The notes beneath the pieces are model-generated. The model did not search any database. It was not told where the DNA came from and was given only the letters and a program-made list of their open reading frames with translations. A stretch of 64,000 bases of DNA. Origin: Ectobius pallidus (Eukaryota > Arthropoda > Insecta > Blattodea > Ectobiidae). The stretch's first letter is position 1. Each line of letters begins with the position of its first letter. Both the position numbers and the translations under genes were made by a program. Positions 38,901 to 42,455 of the stretch are shown here, in pieces. The stretch is from positions 156,662,532 to 156,726,531 of the forward strand of contig CAXKWD010000001.1 of assembly GCA_964059195.1 (NCBI GenBank). The letters are read 5' to 3'.

Positions 38901-40770
38901 TGGGATTTGAACATGGGTTGCTTGGCTTCAAAGTCAGTAGCTTCAACAAGTGATCATTGTGCTGTGAAGCGAGAATTCATCTATTTAAGTTCAGAGAGCT
39001 TAAATACATGAAATGAGGAATAGCGAATTTACCAACGAAAATTTATAAACTTATAATGTGAAATATTTAGTACATGGGTCATTTTCGTACTGTAGTAATT
39101 AGCTCATACGATCTGGTACATGGGTCATTTTCACATTGTGGTAATTACTCCATATGATTTGGTACAAGGGTACAGCATTGCCAACATTAAGCAGCTTGAT
39201 AGCCAGGGTGAAGGCTAGGAGAAATAGGGGAAGTGAGCTGCTGCCATATCAACACACAGGAAAGCGGAGCTTACAAAAGGGAGACTTCGAACTATCTTTC
39301 ACGGAATACTGTTATTATTCCAGAAAGAATCAGAGTCCATTAGGTAGTCCTACAGTAACTGTTAATACATAGCATGTGCATAGTACCAGAATGGTATAAC
39401 AAATTCAAACACTATTTCAGAATCTTTTAGTGAAACAAACTTTAGGTCTTGTTACTCAGTGTGGATCCATGCTACTGGTGTAGGCCTACAGGGTATGAAG
39501 TCACGAGTACTTGTGCTGTGTTTTAATCATTTCACCTGGGCATTAAATTATTCGGCAAAGTCACAATGTAGGGGGAGCCCTTCTCACGACGTGAGCAGGC
39601 TTCCACAGATGGGTGATGTTTTTTTTTCGTTTTTCAGCAAAGCAGGTTGACTAACATGTGACAGTTAGGTTAGGAACGGTGATATTAGTGCGACAGATTC
39701 TGTTAGGTTATGAACAGTGATATTAATTTAGTAGGGCACTCTGAATTCTCCCGATATTCTAGTTTAGTGGCAGCTGGGTTAGGAACGTTGGTATTAGTAT
39801 TAGTGACAGGTTCTGTTAGGTTATGAACAATGATATTAATTTAGTACGACATTCTGAATTCTCCCAAAATTCTATTTTAGTGGCAGTCAGGTTAGGAACA
39901 GTGATATTAGTATTAGTGACAGGTTCTGTTAGGTTATGGGTAATCTGAATTCTCCAGTTTCGTAAATGTGCCATATTATATCTCTATATATTTCATAATA
40001 AAAAAAGACCCTTGCACCATACATAATATTTCTCCCCCACCCAAAACCCCTACTTTCTAGGCAGGTTGGAGTGGGGGACTCGTGCTCGGCCTGTTTTATT
40101 CTTTCCCAAAAATACGTGTTATATTAGGTGTTTTATGAAAAGAAAGTTGGTTTTCAAAGTGGGCCCCCCCCCCTTACAATGCAATTTTACCAATTATTCC
40201 AAAAATGGGGAAAAACCAAATATAAGGTGCATCGTCGCATGAGACATAACCCGCCCTGACCCACCCCAGCGAAGCACTTTCTTTTATACCACGATCTAGC
40301 GAATTCTTCGAGGATAAACAGGCTGACAAACAATTGGCTACAAGGCAAACCTGTGGGTACTCTCAAATTTTTAATATTTGGTACAAGGGGCACTCTCGAA
40401 TTTTTAATATTATGTACAAGGGCCACTCTCGCAGTTTTAATATTTGGTACAAGGGGTACTCTCGCATTTTTAATATTTGGTTGGTCGGGAGTGTCGGCGA
40501 CAATATACAAGGATAGTTTGGTCACCCTGTTCGCTGAGAAACAAAATGTGAATATCGAGTGGGCAGAGCCTAAACTGCACCATGTATTTGTCTTTAGCCC
40601 AAAAATGTATCATTTGTCTAATAGCTAGGCCTATAATAAGGTTACTTGCAAAATCTCGGTAAAACCCCATTTTAAATCAATATTATTATTTACTGGAGAC
40701 CATGGAGTCAGAAAATCTTTACAAAGTTCATTAACATTGAATCCCTTAGCTATACTTGCCTTGATGTCAT
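226..40770 (-). CDS. BTAF1: TATA-binding protein-associated factor 172 (BTAF1/Mot1/Hel89B), 5' part of gene
   Basis: BTAF1 is a nuclear Snf2-family ATPase that strips TBP from DNA and redistributes it between promoters. Its N-terminal HEAT repeats grip TBP and its C-terminal helicase domain provides the force. Twenty exons on the minus strand join without a frame break to 1119 codons: 11, 242, 141, 167, 264, 159, 136, 137, 269, 208, 147, 181, 344, 167, 118, 132, 162, 111, 154 and 107 nt. The sequence follows animal BTAF1 from the first residues (MTSRLDRLF) through the HEAT array (for example [14 protein letters not shown] at about residues 295-308 and [15 protein letters not shown] near 875). 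The acidic/basic linker at about residues 130-275 is poorly conserved, as in the family. The window ends after about the first 60 percent of the protein. The Snf2 ATPase motifs are not present and should lie left of position 1. Large introns carry many transposons. Orthology is recalled from family sequence. Confidence 0.97.
413..566 (-). CDS. BTAF1: BTAF1 exon 19
   Basis: Acceptor CATTTTCAG, donor TTTG/GTAAGA. It encodes [17 protein letters not shown], matching the QRRGAEFALTTIVKHFG HEAT repeat. Confidence 0.95.
975..1085 (-). CDS. BTAF1: BTAF1 exon 18
   Basis: Acceptor TCCCTTCAG, donor AAT/GTACGT, 37 codons. It encodes [10 protein letters not shown], then a Gly/Arg/Pro-rich patch and a short acidic end. 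The patch corresponds to the AFAITSRRGPTPKA linker. Confidence 0.85.
1259..1420 (-). CDS. BTAF1: BTAF1 exon 17
   Basis: Acceptor TTCCCTTGCAG, donor CGG/GTATGT, 54 codons. It is a Ser/Gly/Thr-rich linker ending in [12 protein letters not shown], which corresponds to HRGIITLYRHQK. Low conservation here is normal for the family. Confidence 0.88.
1421..3248 (-). other. BTAF1: BTAF1 intron 16
   Basis: It contains the Penelope-like fragment at 1672-1882 and, at 2122-2150, three AAATTC-type repeats next to AACTTTATT that look like the tail of a minus-strand LINE. The open frames at 1974-2243 and 2563-2897 show no recognisable protein. Confidence 0.6.
1672..1882 (+). mobile_element. Penelope-like element 3' fragment
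   Basis: It encodes [20 protein letters not shown] and the terminal DPAVDM, then the tail ACGCGTTCTACC and GGTAAGTGAAG. It is colinear with the ends of the copies near 9000 and 28700. In BTAF1 intron 16. Confidence 0.7.
3249..3380 (-). CDS. BTAF1: BTAF1 exon 16
   Basis: Acceptor TTGTTTTCAG, donor CAA/GTGAGT, 44 codons. It encodes [20 protein letters not shown], matching the TPCPNSKIIKNLCSSLCVDP block. Confidence 0.95.
3738..3855 (-). CDS. BTAF1: BTAF1 exon 15
   Basis: Acceptor TGATTTCAG, donor CAG/GTAACC. It encodes [20 protein letters not shown], almost identical to the vertebrate LPEKLNPIIKPLMETIKKEE. Confidence 0.96.
4216..4382 (-). CDS. BTAF1: BTAF1 exon 14
   Basis: Acceptor TTGTATAG, donor TTC/GTAAGT. 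It encodes [10 protein letters not shown] and a predicted helical, less conserved stretch. It ends two bases into a Ser codon. Confidence 0.9.
4383..6771 (-). other. BTAF1: BTAF1 intron 13
   Basis: 2.4 kb of AT-rich sequence. It holds a (TA/CA)n microsatellite at about 4865-4905 and the LINE 3' end at 5460-5790. Nothing else recognised. Confidence 0.7.
5460..5790 (+). mobile_element. Non-LTR retrotransposon 3' end
   Basis: [12 protein letters not shown] and [20 protein letters not shown] recall the C-terminus of Jockey/CR1-type reverse transcriptases. An AT-rich 3' UTR follows, ending in a GACTGACTGACTGAC microsatellite. 5'-truncated. In BTAF1 intron 13. Confidence 0.6.
6772..7115 (-). CDS. 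BTAF1: BTAF1 exon 13
   Basis: The longest exon in the window. Acceptor TTTTCAG, donor AAG/GTGAGT. It encodes [19 protein letters not shown] and a [12 protein letters not shown] repeat, aligning with LLFHLNSKSALQRISVALV and YYDEIAVPFTRM. Confidence 0.95.
7116..8526 (-). other. BTAF1: BTAF1 intron 12
   Basis: Besides the DDE transposase fragment (7573-7775) this is low-complexity AT-rich DNA with no recognisable feature. Confidence 0.7.
7573..7775 (+). mobile_element. Mariner/Tc1-type (DDE) transposase C-terminal fragment
   Basis: WPPCSSDI, a frameshift, then [20 protein letters not shown], followed by MLEQT, a stop and [12 protein letters not shown], resembles the WPPRSPDLTPLDFFLW end of eukaryotic DDE transposases. 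It is broken by at least one frameshift and one stop. In BTAF1 intron 12. Confidence 0.65.
8527..8707 (-). CDS. BTAF1: BTAF1 exon 12
   Basis: Acceptor TTATTTACAG, donor TTAG/GTATGT. It encodes [19 protein letters not shown], the equivalent of the ATRDFVVMRARMMAAKLLG block. Phase 1 at its end. Confidence 0.93.
8905..9417 (-). mobile_element. Penelope-like element 3' end with GIY-YIG endonuclease remnant
   Basis: Reading leftward, [11 protein letters not shown], one stop, then FYIGRTIRN and [11 protein letters not shown] match the GIY-YIG nuclease that closes Penelope-like reverse transcriptase proteins. The C-terminus [10 protein letters not shown] and [20 protein letters not shown] follows. 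The non-coding tail GGTAAGTGAAGCAAAAAGTG is shared with the copies at 1672 and 28610. It is broken by a stop in the nuclease. In BTAF1 intron 11. Confidence 0.8.
9418..9552 (+). mobile_element. Penelope-like element end, head-to-head with the previous copy
   Basis: It repeats, in opposite orientation, the last 110-130 bp of 8905-9417 (from AATCTTCCTGAGAAGGATTT through GCAAAAAGTGTGTTTATGTC) with few differences. The two copies meet at about 9417. Inverted or partial terminal duplication is typical of Penelope-like insertions. Confidence 0.75.
9553..11393 (-). other. BTAF1: BTAF1 intron 11, part left of exon 11
   Basis: About 1.8 kb after the Penelope-like pair. Several short open frames (9584-9862, 9841-10068 and 11083-11289) resemble nothing I know. 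No terminal repeats seen. Confidence 0.55.
11394..11540 (-). CDS. BTAF1: BTAF1 exon 11
   Basis: Acceptor CCATTACAG, donor AGG/GTAATT, 49 codons in phase 0. It encodes [20 protein letters not shown], a signature block of BTAF1. Confidence 0.95.
11849..12056 (-). CDS. BTAF1: BTAF1 exon 10
   Basis: The acceptor is CCTTAAG at 12058-12057, chosen because only this site continues the frame from exon 9 ([10 protein letters not shown]). The more typical TATTTAG 14 nt upstream would meet an in-frame stop at once. Donor CAG/GTATTT. It encodes [20 protein letters not shown]. Confidence 0.9.
12735..12949. mobile_element. Short TA-flanked MITE
   Basis: TA-CAGTATGATTTAAACAACC and GGTTGTTTAAATCAGACTG-TA form inverted repeats of about 34 bp with one mismatch, continuing into TGCGACTTGTGA. 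215 bp, non-coding, in BTAF1 intron 9. Confidence 0.8.
13213..14172 (-). mobile_element. hAT transposon remnant with C-terminal transposase piece
   Basis: The ends TAGGCATGGATTTCTAGG and CCTAAAAATCCAGGCTCCG are rough inverted copies. The flanks AATATAAC and GTTATAAC may be a decayed 8-bp duplication. On the minus strand at about 13390-13510, [20 protein letters not shown] followed by [14 protein letters not shown] matches the hAT dimerisation domain. The frame upstream is broken. A poly-G tract sits at about 13955-13972. In BTAF1 intron 9. Confidence 0.7.
14268..14536 (-). CDS. BTAF1: BTAF1 exon 9
   Basis: Acceptor TTTTTACAG, donor CAC/GTAAGT. It encodes two HEAT repeats, with [16 protein letters not shown] and [20 protein letters not shown]. 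It ends two bases into a Thr codon. Intron 8 upstream is 5.7 kb and full of repeats. Confidence 0.95.
14744..15000 (+). repeat. Simple repeats in BTAF1 intron 8
   Basis: A purine-rich run at 14775-14812 and (GAAA)n at about 14943-14980, with no gene content. Confidence 0.7.
15322..17171 (+). mobile_element. Helentron/HINE-like non-coding element, copy A
   Basis: It begins AAGTGCCAGTATGG directly after TTATT. A GTCTGTCC-type microsatellite follows, then three imperfect units of about 145-160 bp, each with ACTCAAATACGCTTTATCGG and GGTACCGGAGTAAAACCC. Toward the 3' end the starting motif recurs inverted (CATACTGGCACTT), followed by a small stem-loop ATCAG-TTTAC-CTGAT and a T-run ending in TTATT. 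An asymmetric inverted repeat, internal tandem repeats and a 3' hairpin are hallmarks of Helentron-derived elements. No coding capacity. In BTAF1 intron 8. The middle (15850-16900) is unique to this copy and includes a tRNA-like B-box near 16560. Confidence 0.65.
17728..18495. mobile_element. MITE with CpG-rich ends
   Basis: The inverted termini ATTTACAATGGAGCGAC and GTCGCCCTATTGTAAAT enclose blocks unusually rich in CGCGACG for this AT-rich DNA (17735-17870 and 18395-18480). The middle is AT-rich and non-coding. In BTAF1 intron 8. Confidence 0.55.
19293..20150 (-). mobile_element. Tigger/pogo-type element with truncated transposase
   Basis: TA-CAGTGAAACCTGTC and GGCAGGTTTTACTG-TA are inverted termini of pogo type. 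On the minus strand at 19653-19460, [19 protein letters not shown] to WLRGNGTMD is the N-terminal helix-turn-helix of Tigger transposases. The catalytic part is deleted. In BTAF1 intron 8. Confidence 0.75.
20272..20408 (-). CDS. BTAF1: BTAF1 exon 8
   Basis: Acceptor GTTTGTAG, donor GAG/GTATGT. It encodes [20 protein letters not shown], the counterpart of the EQWEVRHGGLLGIKYAL repeat. Confidence 0.95.
20409..21527 (-). other. BTAF1: BTAF1 intron 7
   Basis: AT-rich, with a perfect (AAT)n microsatellite at about 20889-20923. No other feature. Confidence 0.7.
21528..21663 (-). CDS. BTAF1: BTAF1 exon 7
   Basis: Acceptor GTTTTAG, donor TTG/GTAAGT. It encodes [19 protein letters not shown] and [14 protein letters not shown], a very conserved HEAT repeat. 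It ends one base into a Gly codon. Confidence 0.95.
21877..22035 (-). CDS. BTAF1: BTAF1 exon 6
   Basis: Acceptor TTTGTCTCCTAG, donor GAG/GTAATT, 53 codons in phase 0. It encodes [20 protein letters not shown] and the [15 protein letters not shown] repeat, nearly identical to BTAF1 of other animals. Confidence 0.95.
22665..23575 (+). repeat. Dispersed ACGGAGGTGAG motifs
   Basis: ACGGAGGTGAG occurs near 23001, 23018, 23360 and 23562, with variants near 22671 (TGGAGGTGAG) and 23171 (ACGGAGATGAG), all on the same strand within BTAF1 intron 5. No ORF or terminal repeat explains the set. Confidence 0.5.
23652..25005 (+). mobile_element. Helentron/HINE-like non-coding element, copy B
   Basis: Same ends as copy A, again between TTATT and TTATT. 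Five internal units begin near 23748, 23911, 24057, 24212 and 24357. After them (24655-24760) comes a segment with tRNA-like A and B boxes: CCGAGATGG and GGTTCAAATCCC. Then comes the 3' inverted motif CATACTGGCACTT and the ATCAG-TTTAC-CTGAT hairpin. In BTAF1 intron 5. Confidence 0.7.
25548..25811 (-). CDS. BTAF1: BTAF1 exon 5
   Basis: Acceptor CATTTTCAG, donor GAG/GTAAGG, 88 codons in phase 0. It encodes the basic linker ([14 protein letters not shown], then [10 protein letters not shown]), which resembles a nuclear localisation signal and is followed by an acidic tail. Only the 94-bp intron 4 separates it from exon 4. Confidence 0.92.
25906..26072 (-). CDS. BTAF1: BTAF1 exon 4
   Basis: Acceptor TGTTACAG, donor AAG/GTAAAA. 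It encodes [19 protein letters not shown], a basic helix well conserved in BTAF1, followed by an acidic stretch. A degenerate copy of exon 5 lies only about 25 bp upstream in gene direction. Confidence 0.93.
26092..26275 (-). pseudogene. Degenerate duplicate of BTAF1 exon 5 in intron 3
   Basis: This stretch aligns base by base with exon 5 plus its donor side (25515-25735), apart from scattered substitutions and a deletion of about 40 bp in the middle. Shared landmarks are the CTCTTTGCAG..AGG block, the AATCATCTTCCAATT block and GCTGCTTAAAAACAGCTTGT. In the frame equivalent to exon 5 it reads V-Q-Q-A-V-F-K-Q-Q and then a stop, so it cannot replace the exon. It lies immediately upstream of exon 4 in gene direction, so the order is exon 3, dead copy, exon 4, exon 5. 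Confidence 0.85.
26276..27967 (-). other. BTAF1: BTAF1 intron 3, remainder
   Basis: About 1.7 kb upstream of the dead exon copy. It holds only a truncated tRNA-like head at 27751-27804. No exon or terminal repeat seen. Confidence 0.6.
27751..27804 (-). mobile_element. tRNA-like SINE head, truncated
   Basis: CATGGTAGCTCAGTGGTAGAG carries a good A-box on the minus strand. No B-box follows. In BTAF1 intron 3. Confidence 0.4.
27968..28108 (-). CDS. BTAF1: BTAF1 exon 3
   Basis: Acceptor TTTGTTTCAG, donor AAG/GTATGA. It encodes the conserved block [17 protein letters not shown], the counterpart of the LNFDRFDICRLLQH region of vertebrate BTAF1. Phase 1 at both ends joins exons 2 and 4. Confidence 0.93.
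28605..28966 (+). mobile_element. Penelope-like element 3' fragment nested in a larger repeat
   Basis: It encodes [20 protein letters not shown], then [10 protein letters not shown] and [20 protein letters not shown] up to a stop. The same tail follows, up to ATAGTTGCTTCACTGTATA. It lies inside the element with ends at 28364 and 30011. Confidence 0.75.
28984..29767. mobile_element. TA-flanked MITE, Tc1/mariner-like
   Basis: The ends are TA-CAGTCGGTCAAATAAAAAA and TTTTTTATTTGACCGACTG-TA, an inverted repeat of about 25 bp. The interior holds a short open frame (29185-29448, plus strand) with a possible helix-turn-helix-like stretch, too short to name. Confidence 0.75.
30213..30313. repeat. 45-bp inverted repeat (hairpin)
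   Basis: The arms 30213-30257 and 30269-30313 are complementary over 45 bp with about two mismatches, with an 11-bp loop. Non-coding. In BTAF1 intron 2, near the right end of the GTCACAAG element. Confidence 0.85.
31736..32498. mobile_element. hAT-like MITE with perfect 8-bp target duplication
   Basis: The terminal inverted repeats are CAGGGCCCGGATTCT and AGAATCCGGGCCCTG. GTGATTAC occurs exactly once on each side (31728-31735 and 32499-32506). The interior is AT-rich with repeated GGTCATTTT motifs and no transposase. An 8-bp duplication is the mark of hAT elements. Confidence 0.85.
32548..34961. mobile_element. 2.4-kb near-palindromic element with 4-bp target duplication
   Basis: The termini GGGTCATTCCAT and ATGGAATAACCC are inverted copies, and TACA flanks both sides. 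The arms are mirror images about position 33755. Each arm is built of two tandem units of about 500 bp; the marker ACTCAACAACCATA occurs at about 32766 and 33271, and inverted at about 34237 and 34741. No transposase was recognised; the open frames are shadows of the repeat units. The 4-bp duplication is compatible with Chapaev-type elements, but the superfamily is not established. It is inserted in the decayed ORF described at 31577-35775. Confidence 0.8.
35965..36610. mobile_element. Foldback MITE with TA ends, Tc1/mariner-like
   Basis: The ends are TA-CAATGAGTCCCACG and CGTGGGACTCACTG-TA. Long inverted arms of about 250 bp (35965-36270 and 36355-36610) share, among others, the block around CTGAACTTACGCG and AAAATTCCCTAAAAAGGTGCC. 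There is no transposase. In BTAF1 intron 2. Confidence 0.65.
36914..37408. mobile_element. MITE with CAGTGCGTTTCTTTTTAAAG ends
   Basis: The inverted termini CAGTGC(G/A)TTTCTTTTTAAAGC are followed on both sides by AAAGCGCTTTACGAGTGATGC, so the arms run over about 60 bp. No target duplication or coding region is visible. In BTAF1 intron 2. Confidence 0.6.
37531..37772 (-). CDS. BTAF1: BTAF1 exon 2
   Basis: Acceptor TTTACAG, donor GAG/GTTAGT. It encodes the first HEAT segment, with [12 protein letters not shown] and [17 protein letters not shown], which match BTAF1 closely. The exon ends with one base of a split codon (Asp, completed in exon 3). Confidence 0.95.
38365..38515 (-). mobile_element. 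Partial tRNA-derived SINE
   Basis: A B-box GGGTTCAAACC at 38466-38476 in a tRNA-like context (AGATCCTGGGTTCAAACCTC). The A-box half is not convincing. Confidence 0.4.
38895..38975 (-). mobile_element. tRNA-like SINE fragment
   Basis: GTTCAAATCCCACTC (B-box) is preceded by an anticodon-arm-like CTACTGACTTTGAAGCC, within about 75 bp. Degenerate. Confidence 0.45.
39554..40191. mobile_element. hAT-like MITE with 8-bp target duplication and internal tandem repeat
   Basis: AATTATTC flanks both sides (39546-39553 and 40192-40199). The inverted termini are GGCAAAGTCACAATGTA and TACAATGCAATTTTACC, with moderate mismatch. Inside are about three imperfect units of roughly 110 bp, containing GACAGGTTCTGTTAGGTTATG and GATATTAATTTAGTA. 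No transposase. In BTAF1 intron 1. Confidence 0.75.
40236..40500 (-). repeat. Repeat block with TATAAAAG segment and 33-bp tandem array
   Basis: 40236-40345 is the inverted counterpart of 43190-43345; the shared core is GCTAGATCGTGGTATAAAAG. 40355-40485 is four imperfect copies of a unit of about 33 bp, with CTCTCGMATTTTTAATATT and GGTACAAGGG. The block ends in GGTCGGGAGTGTCGG, whose inverse occurs at 42837. Confidence 0.65.
40760..40770 (-). CDS. BTAF1: BTAF1 exon 1, coding part (start codon exon)
   Basis: Eleven coding bases, ATGACATCAAG, give Met-Thr-Ser plus two bases of Arg. They are followed by GCAAGTATAG, a strong GC-type donor. Joined to exon 2 (A TTG GAT CGT) this yields MTSRLDRLF, the start expected for insect BTAF1, in the correct phase. 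The ATG has an adenine-rich context with A at -3. No GT donor nearby gives the right frame. The 5' UTR continues to higher coordinates, and its start is not determinable. Confidence 0.75.
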
Positions 40771-42348
40771 TTTTTTTTTCAATTCAGATCAGCTCAATCA
40801 CAATGCTGCTGGGCAAACCTCAGCACACATGTCTTTTAAGAGGAGCCATCTGAAAGATTAGAATTAAACAATATATTAATATTAACAGAAATGCAATATA
40901 GAAATTAACTCTTGTGGCATCCTTAGACATACTTTTACGATGCAACGTTAATTTCGAAATGGAAAAACACGAGATGTTTCTCTTTTCTAGGCGAACTGGT
41001 TTCCAACATATGGAAATCACACCTCATTGAAGTAGGTTGTGGCTACATTACCTGGGTCATCCATAATTGAATCTGTTACAATTTATTACGTCACTGGTAG
41101 TCATATAACACTGAATTCAACATCTATACTGATTATTGATACCGATGAAACAGTTCTGAGGTTGTAAGATAATTACTTCCAGGTAATATTAAACAAGGGA
41201 AACAAAATCATAAATACAATAATGCTACCGTATATGTAATTATTATCTTAGTAAAAATGTTTACACCAATTACTTACTCTGCAATATACAAGAACTAAGT
41301 AGTAGAAAACGACATTATCCAGGCTTTTTGTTCACGAATAACCAATATTTTCGAAAAATTATGACAAAAATACAGGTTAAGTAATGAATTTTTCGGAGAG
41401 AAAGGCATCCTGCCAGTCTCAAATTTATACTGACAGCCATGTTGCTGATGAGTCCGAATTTAAGCAATAATTACAGTGTTGCCAGATGCAAGCATAAGAC
41501 CACTGCAAAATTTACCTTTAGTGACAGGCGATTAGAAGTGTGGAAGTTTGAATTACGATTACAAAATATTATTTATTAATAATAACGGATTATTATTATT
41601 ATTATTATGAACAAAACATTTACACTGACAAAAGCTTTATTTATGAAATAAAGAATAATAAAATCATAAGAAAGCAGTGCAAAGCTTTACACGTCTATAC
41701 AAAAGCTCAATTTATTAAAAATATGTAATAGACGCAAACATTTTTAGATAACTAAAACCTTGATTAAAACATTCCCTAAAACCATGCTAAATATTCGATG
41801 ATGATGTGAAATGATGTCTCACACACATTGTACAATAGCAAAAATGGATTATGACAGTTTTGATGATGATAAATGATAATAACATGGTGGTAATAATAAT
41901 AATAATTTACATTATACAGTACAAAAAAACTGAACAAATAAGCCAAGAACCAAATAAACTACAAGCGAATGGGTAGTTATAAGCAATGGAGAAGGACACA
42001 AGTAAAAGTAAAATGAATAAACTGAGCAGACTAACCGAGCAAAAGGAAATCTTCACAAATTATAATTGATTACGGAATGGCTAGGAACTCTAACAAAACT
42101 TATAAATCCGCCATTATTGTACTTATCCTGTTTGAGTATGTAAGGTAAAATTAGCAGCAATATAGGCGGGATTTCTATGCAATTTGAATTAACAGAACGA
42201 TCGTCTCAGATATCGTAGTGTTGGCAACATCTTCGACTTCCGTTTCCTTTGTCTATGGCGAGCACGGCCAACACACAGATATATGGCCAACACAAGCTGG
42301 TGGACATAACCTACAAATTAAATGAAAACGACATAATATCCTATATAC
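40771..42348. promoter_or_regulatory. Divergent BTAF1/NOL12 5' region
   Basis: The 1.58 kb between the two start codons must hold the 5' UTRs and promoters of both genes. It is AT-rich, with (ATT)n at about 41588-41607. There is a somewhat GC-richer patch at 42195-42300 just upstream of NOL12. I see no clear TATA box or initiator. An ATG with GCTGTC after it (minus strand, 41440) lacks a usable donor. No other exon was recognised. Confidence 0.45.
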
Positions 42349-42455
42349 ATGATGGATGAATGCGATACAGAAGTAAAAGCAAAAGTATTTAGACCGAGAA
42401 AACCAATAAACAGGAACACAAAACTACGTTTGGTATTCGATCCGCAGGCGAGGAG
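42349..42455 (+). CDS. NOL12: NOL12 exon 1 (coding part)
   Basis: It starts ATG ATG GAT GAA and encodes NTKLRLVFDPQARR. The donor AGGAG/GTCAGT splits an Arg codon after two bases. Confidence 0.92.

Larger units (their letters stand above)
37773..40759 (-). other. BTAF1: BTAF1 intron 1 (GC-AG)
   Basis: About 3 kb between donor AAG/GCAAGT and acceptor TTTACAG. It holds two weak tRNA-derived SINE pieces (near 38470 and 38905), a hAT-like MITE with target duplication (39554-40191), and a block of 33-bp tandem repeats (40355-40500). A poly-C run lies at about 37907-37920. No further exon was recognised. Confidence 0.7.

Noticed and set aside
41050..41062. Minus-strand ATGACCCAG/GTAATG as BTAF1 exon 1
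   Set aside because: A good donor, but it ends in phase 0 while exon 2 needs two carried bases; the frame that fits contains a stop.
41427..41446. Minus-strand ATGGCTGTCAG as BTAF1 exon 1 (would read Met-Ala-Val as in vertebrates)
   Set aside because: It is followed by TATAAA rather than a splice donor, and the GT one base earlier gives the wrong phase for exon 2.
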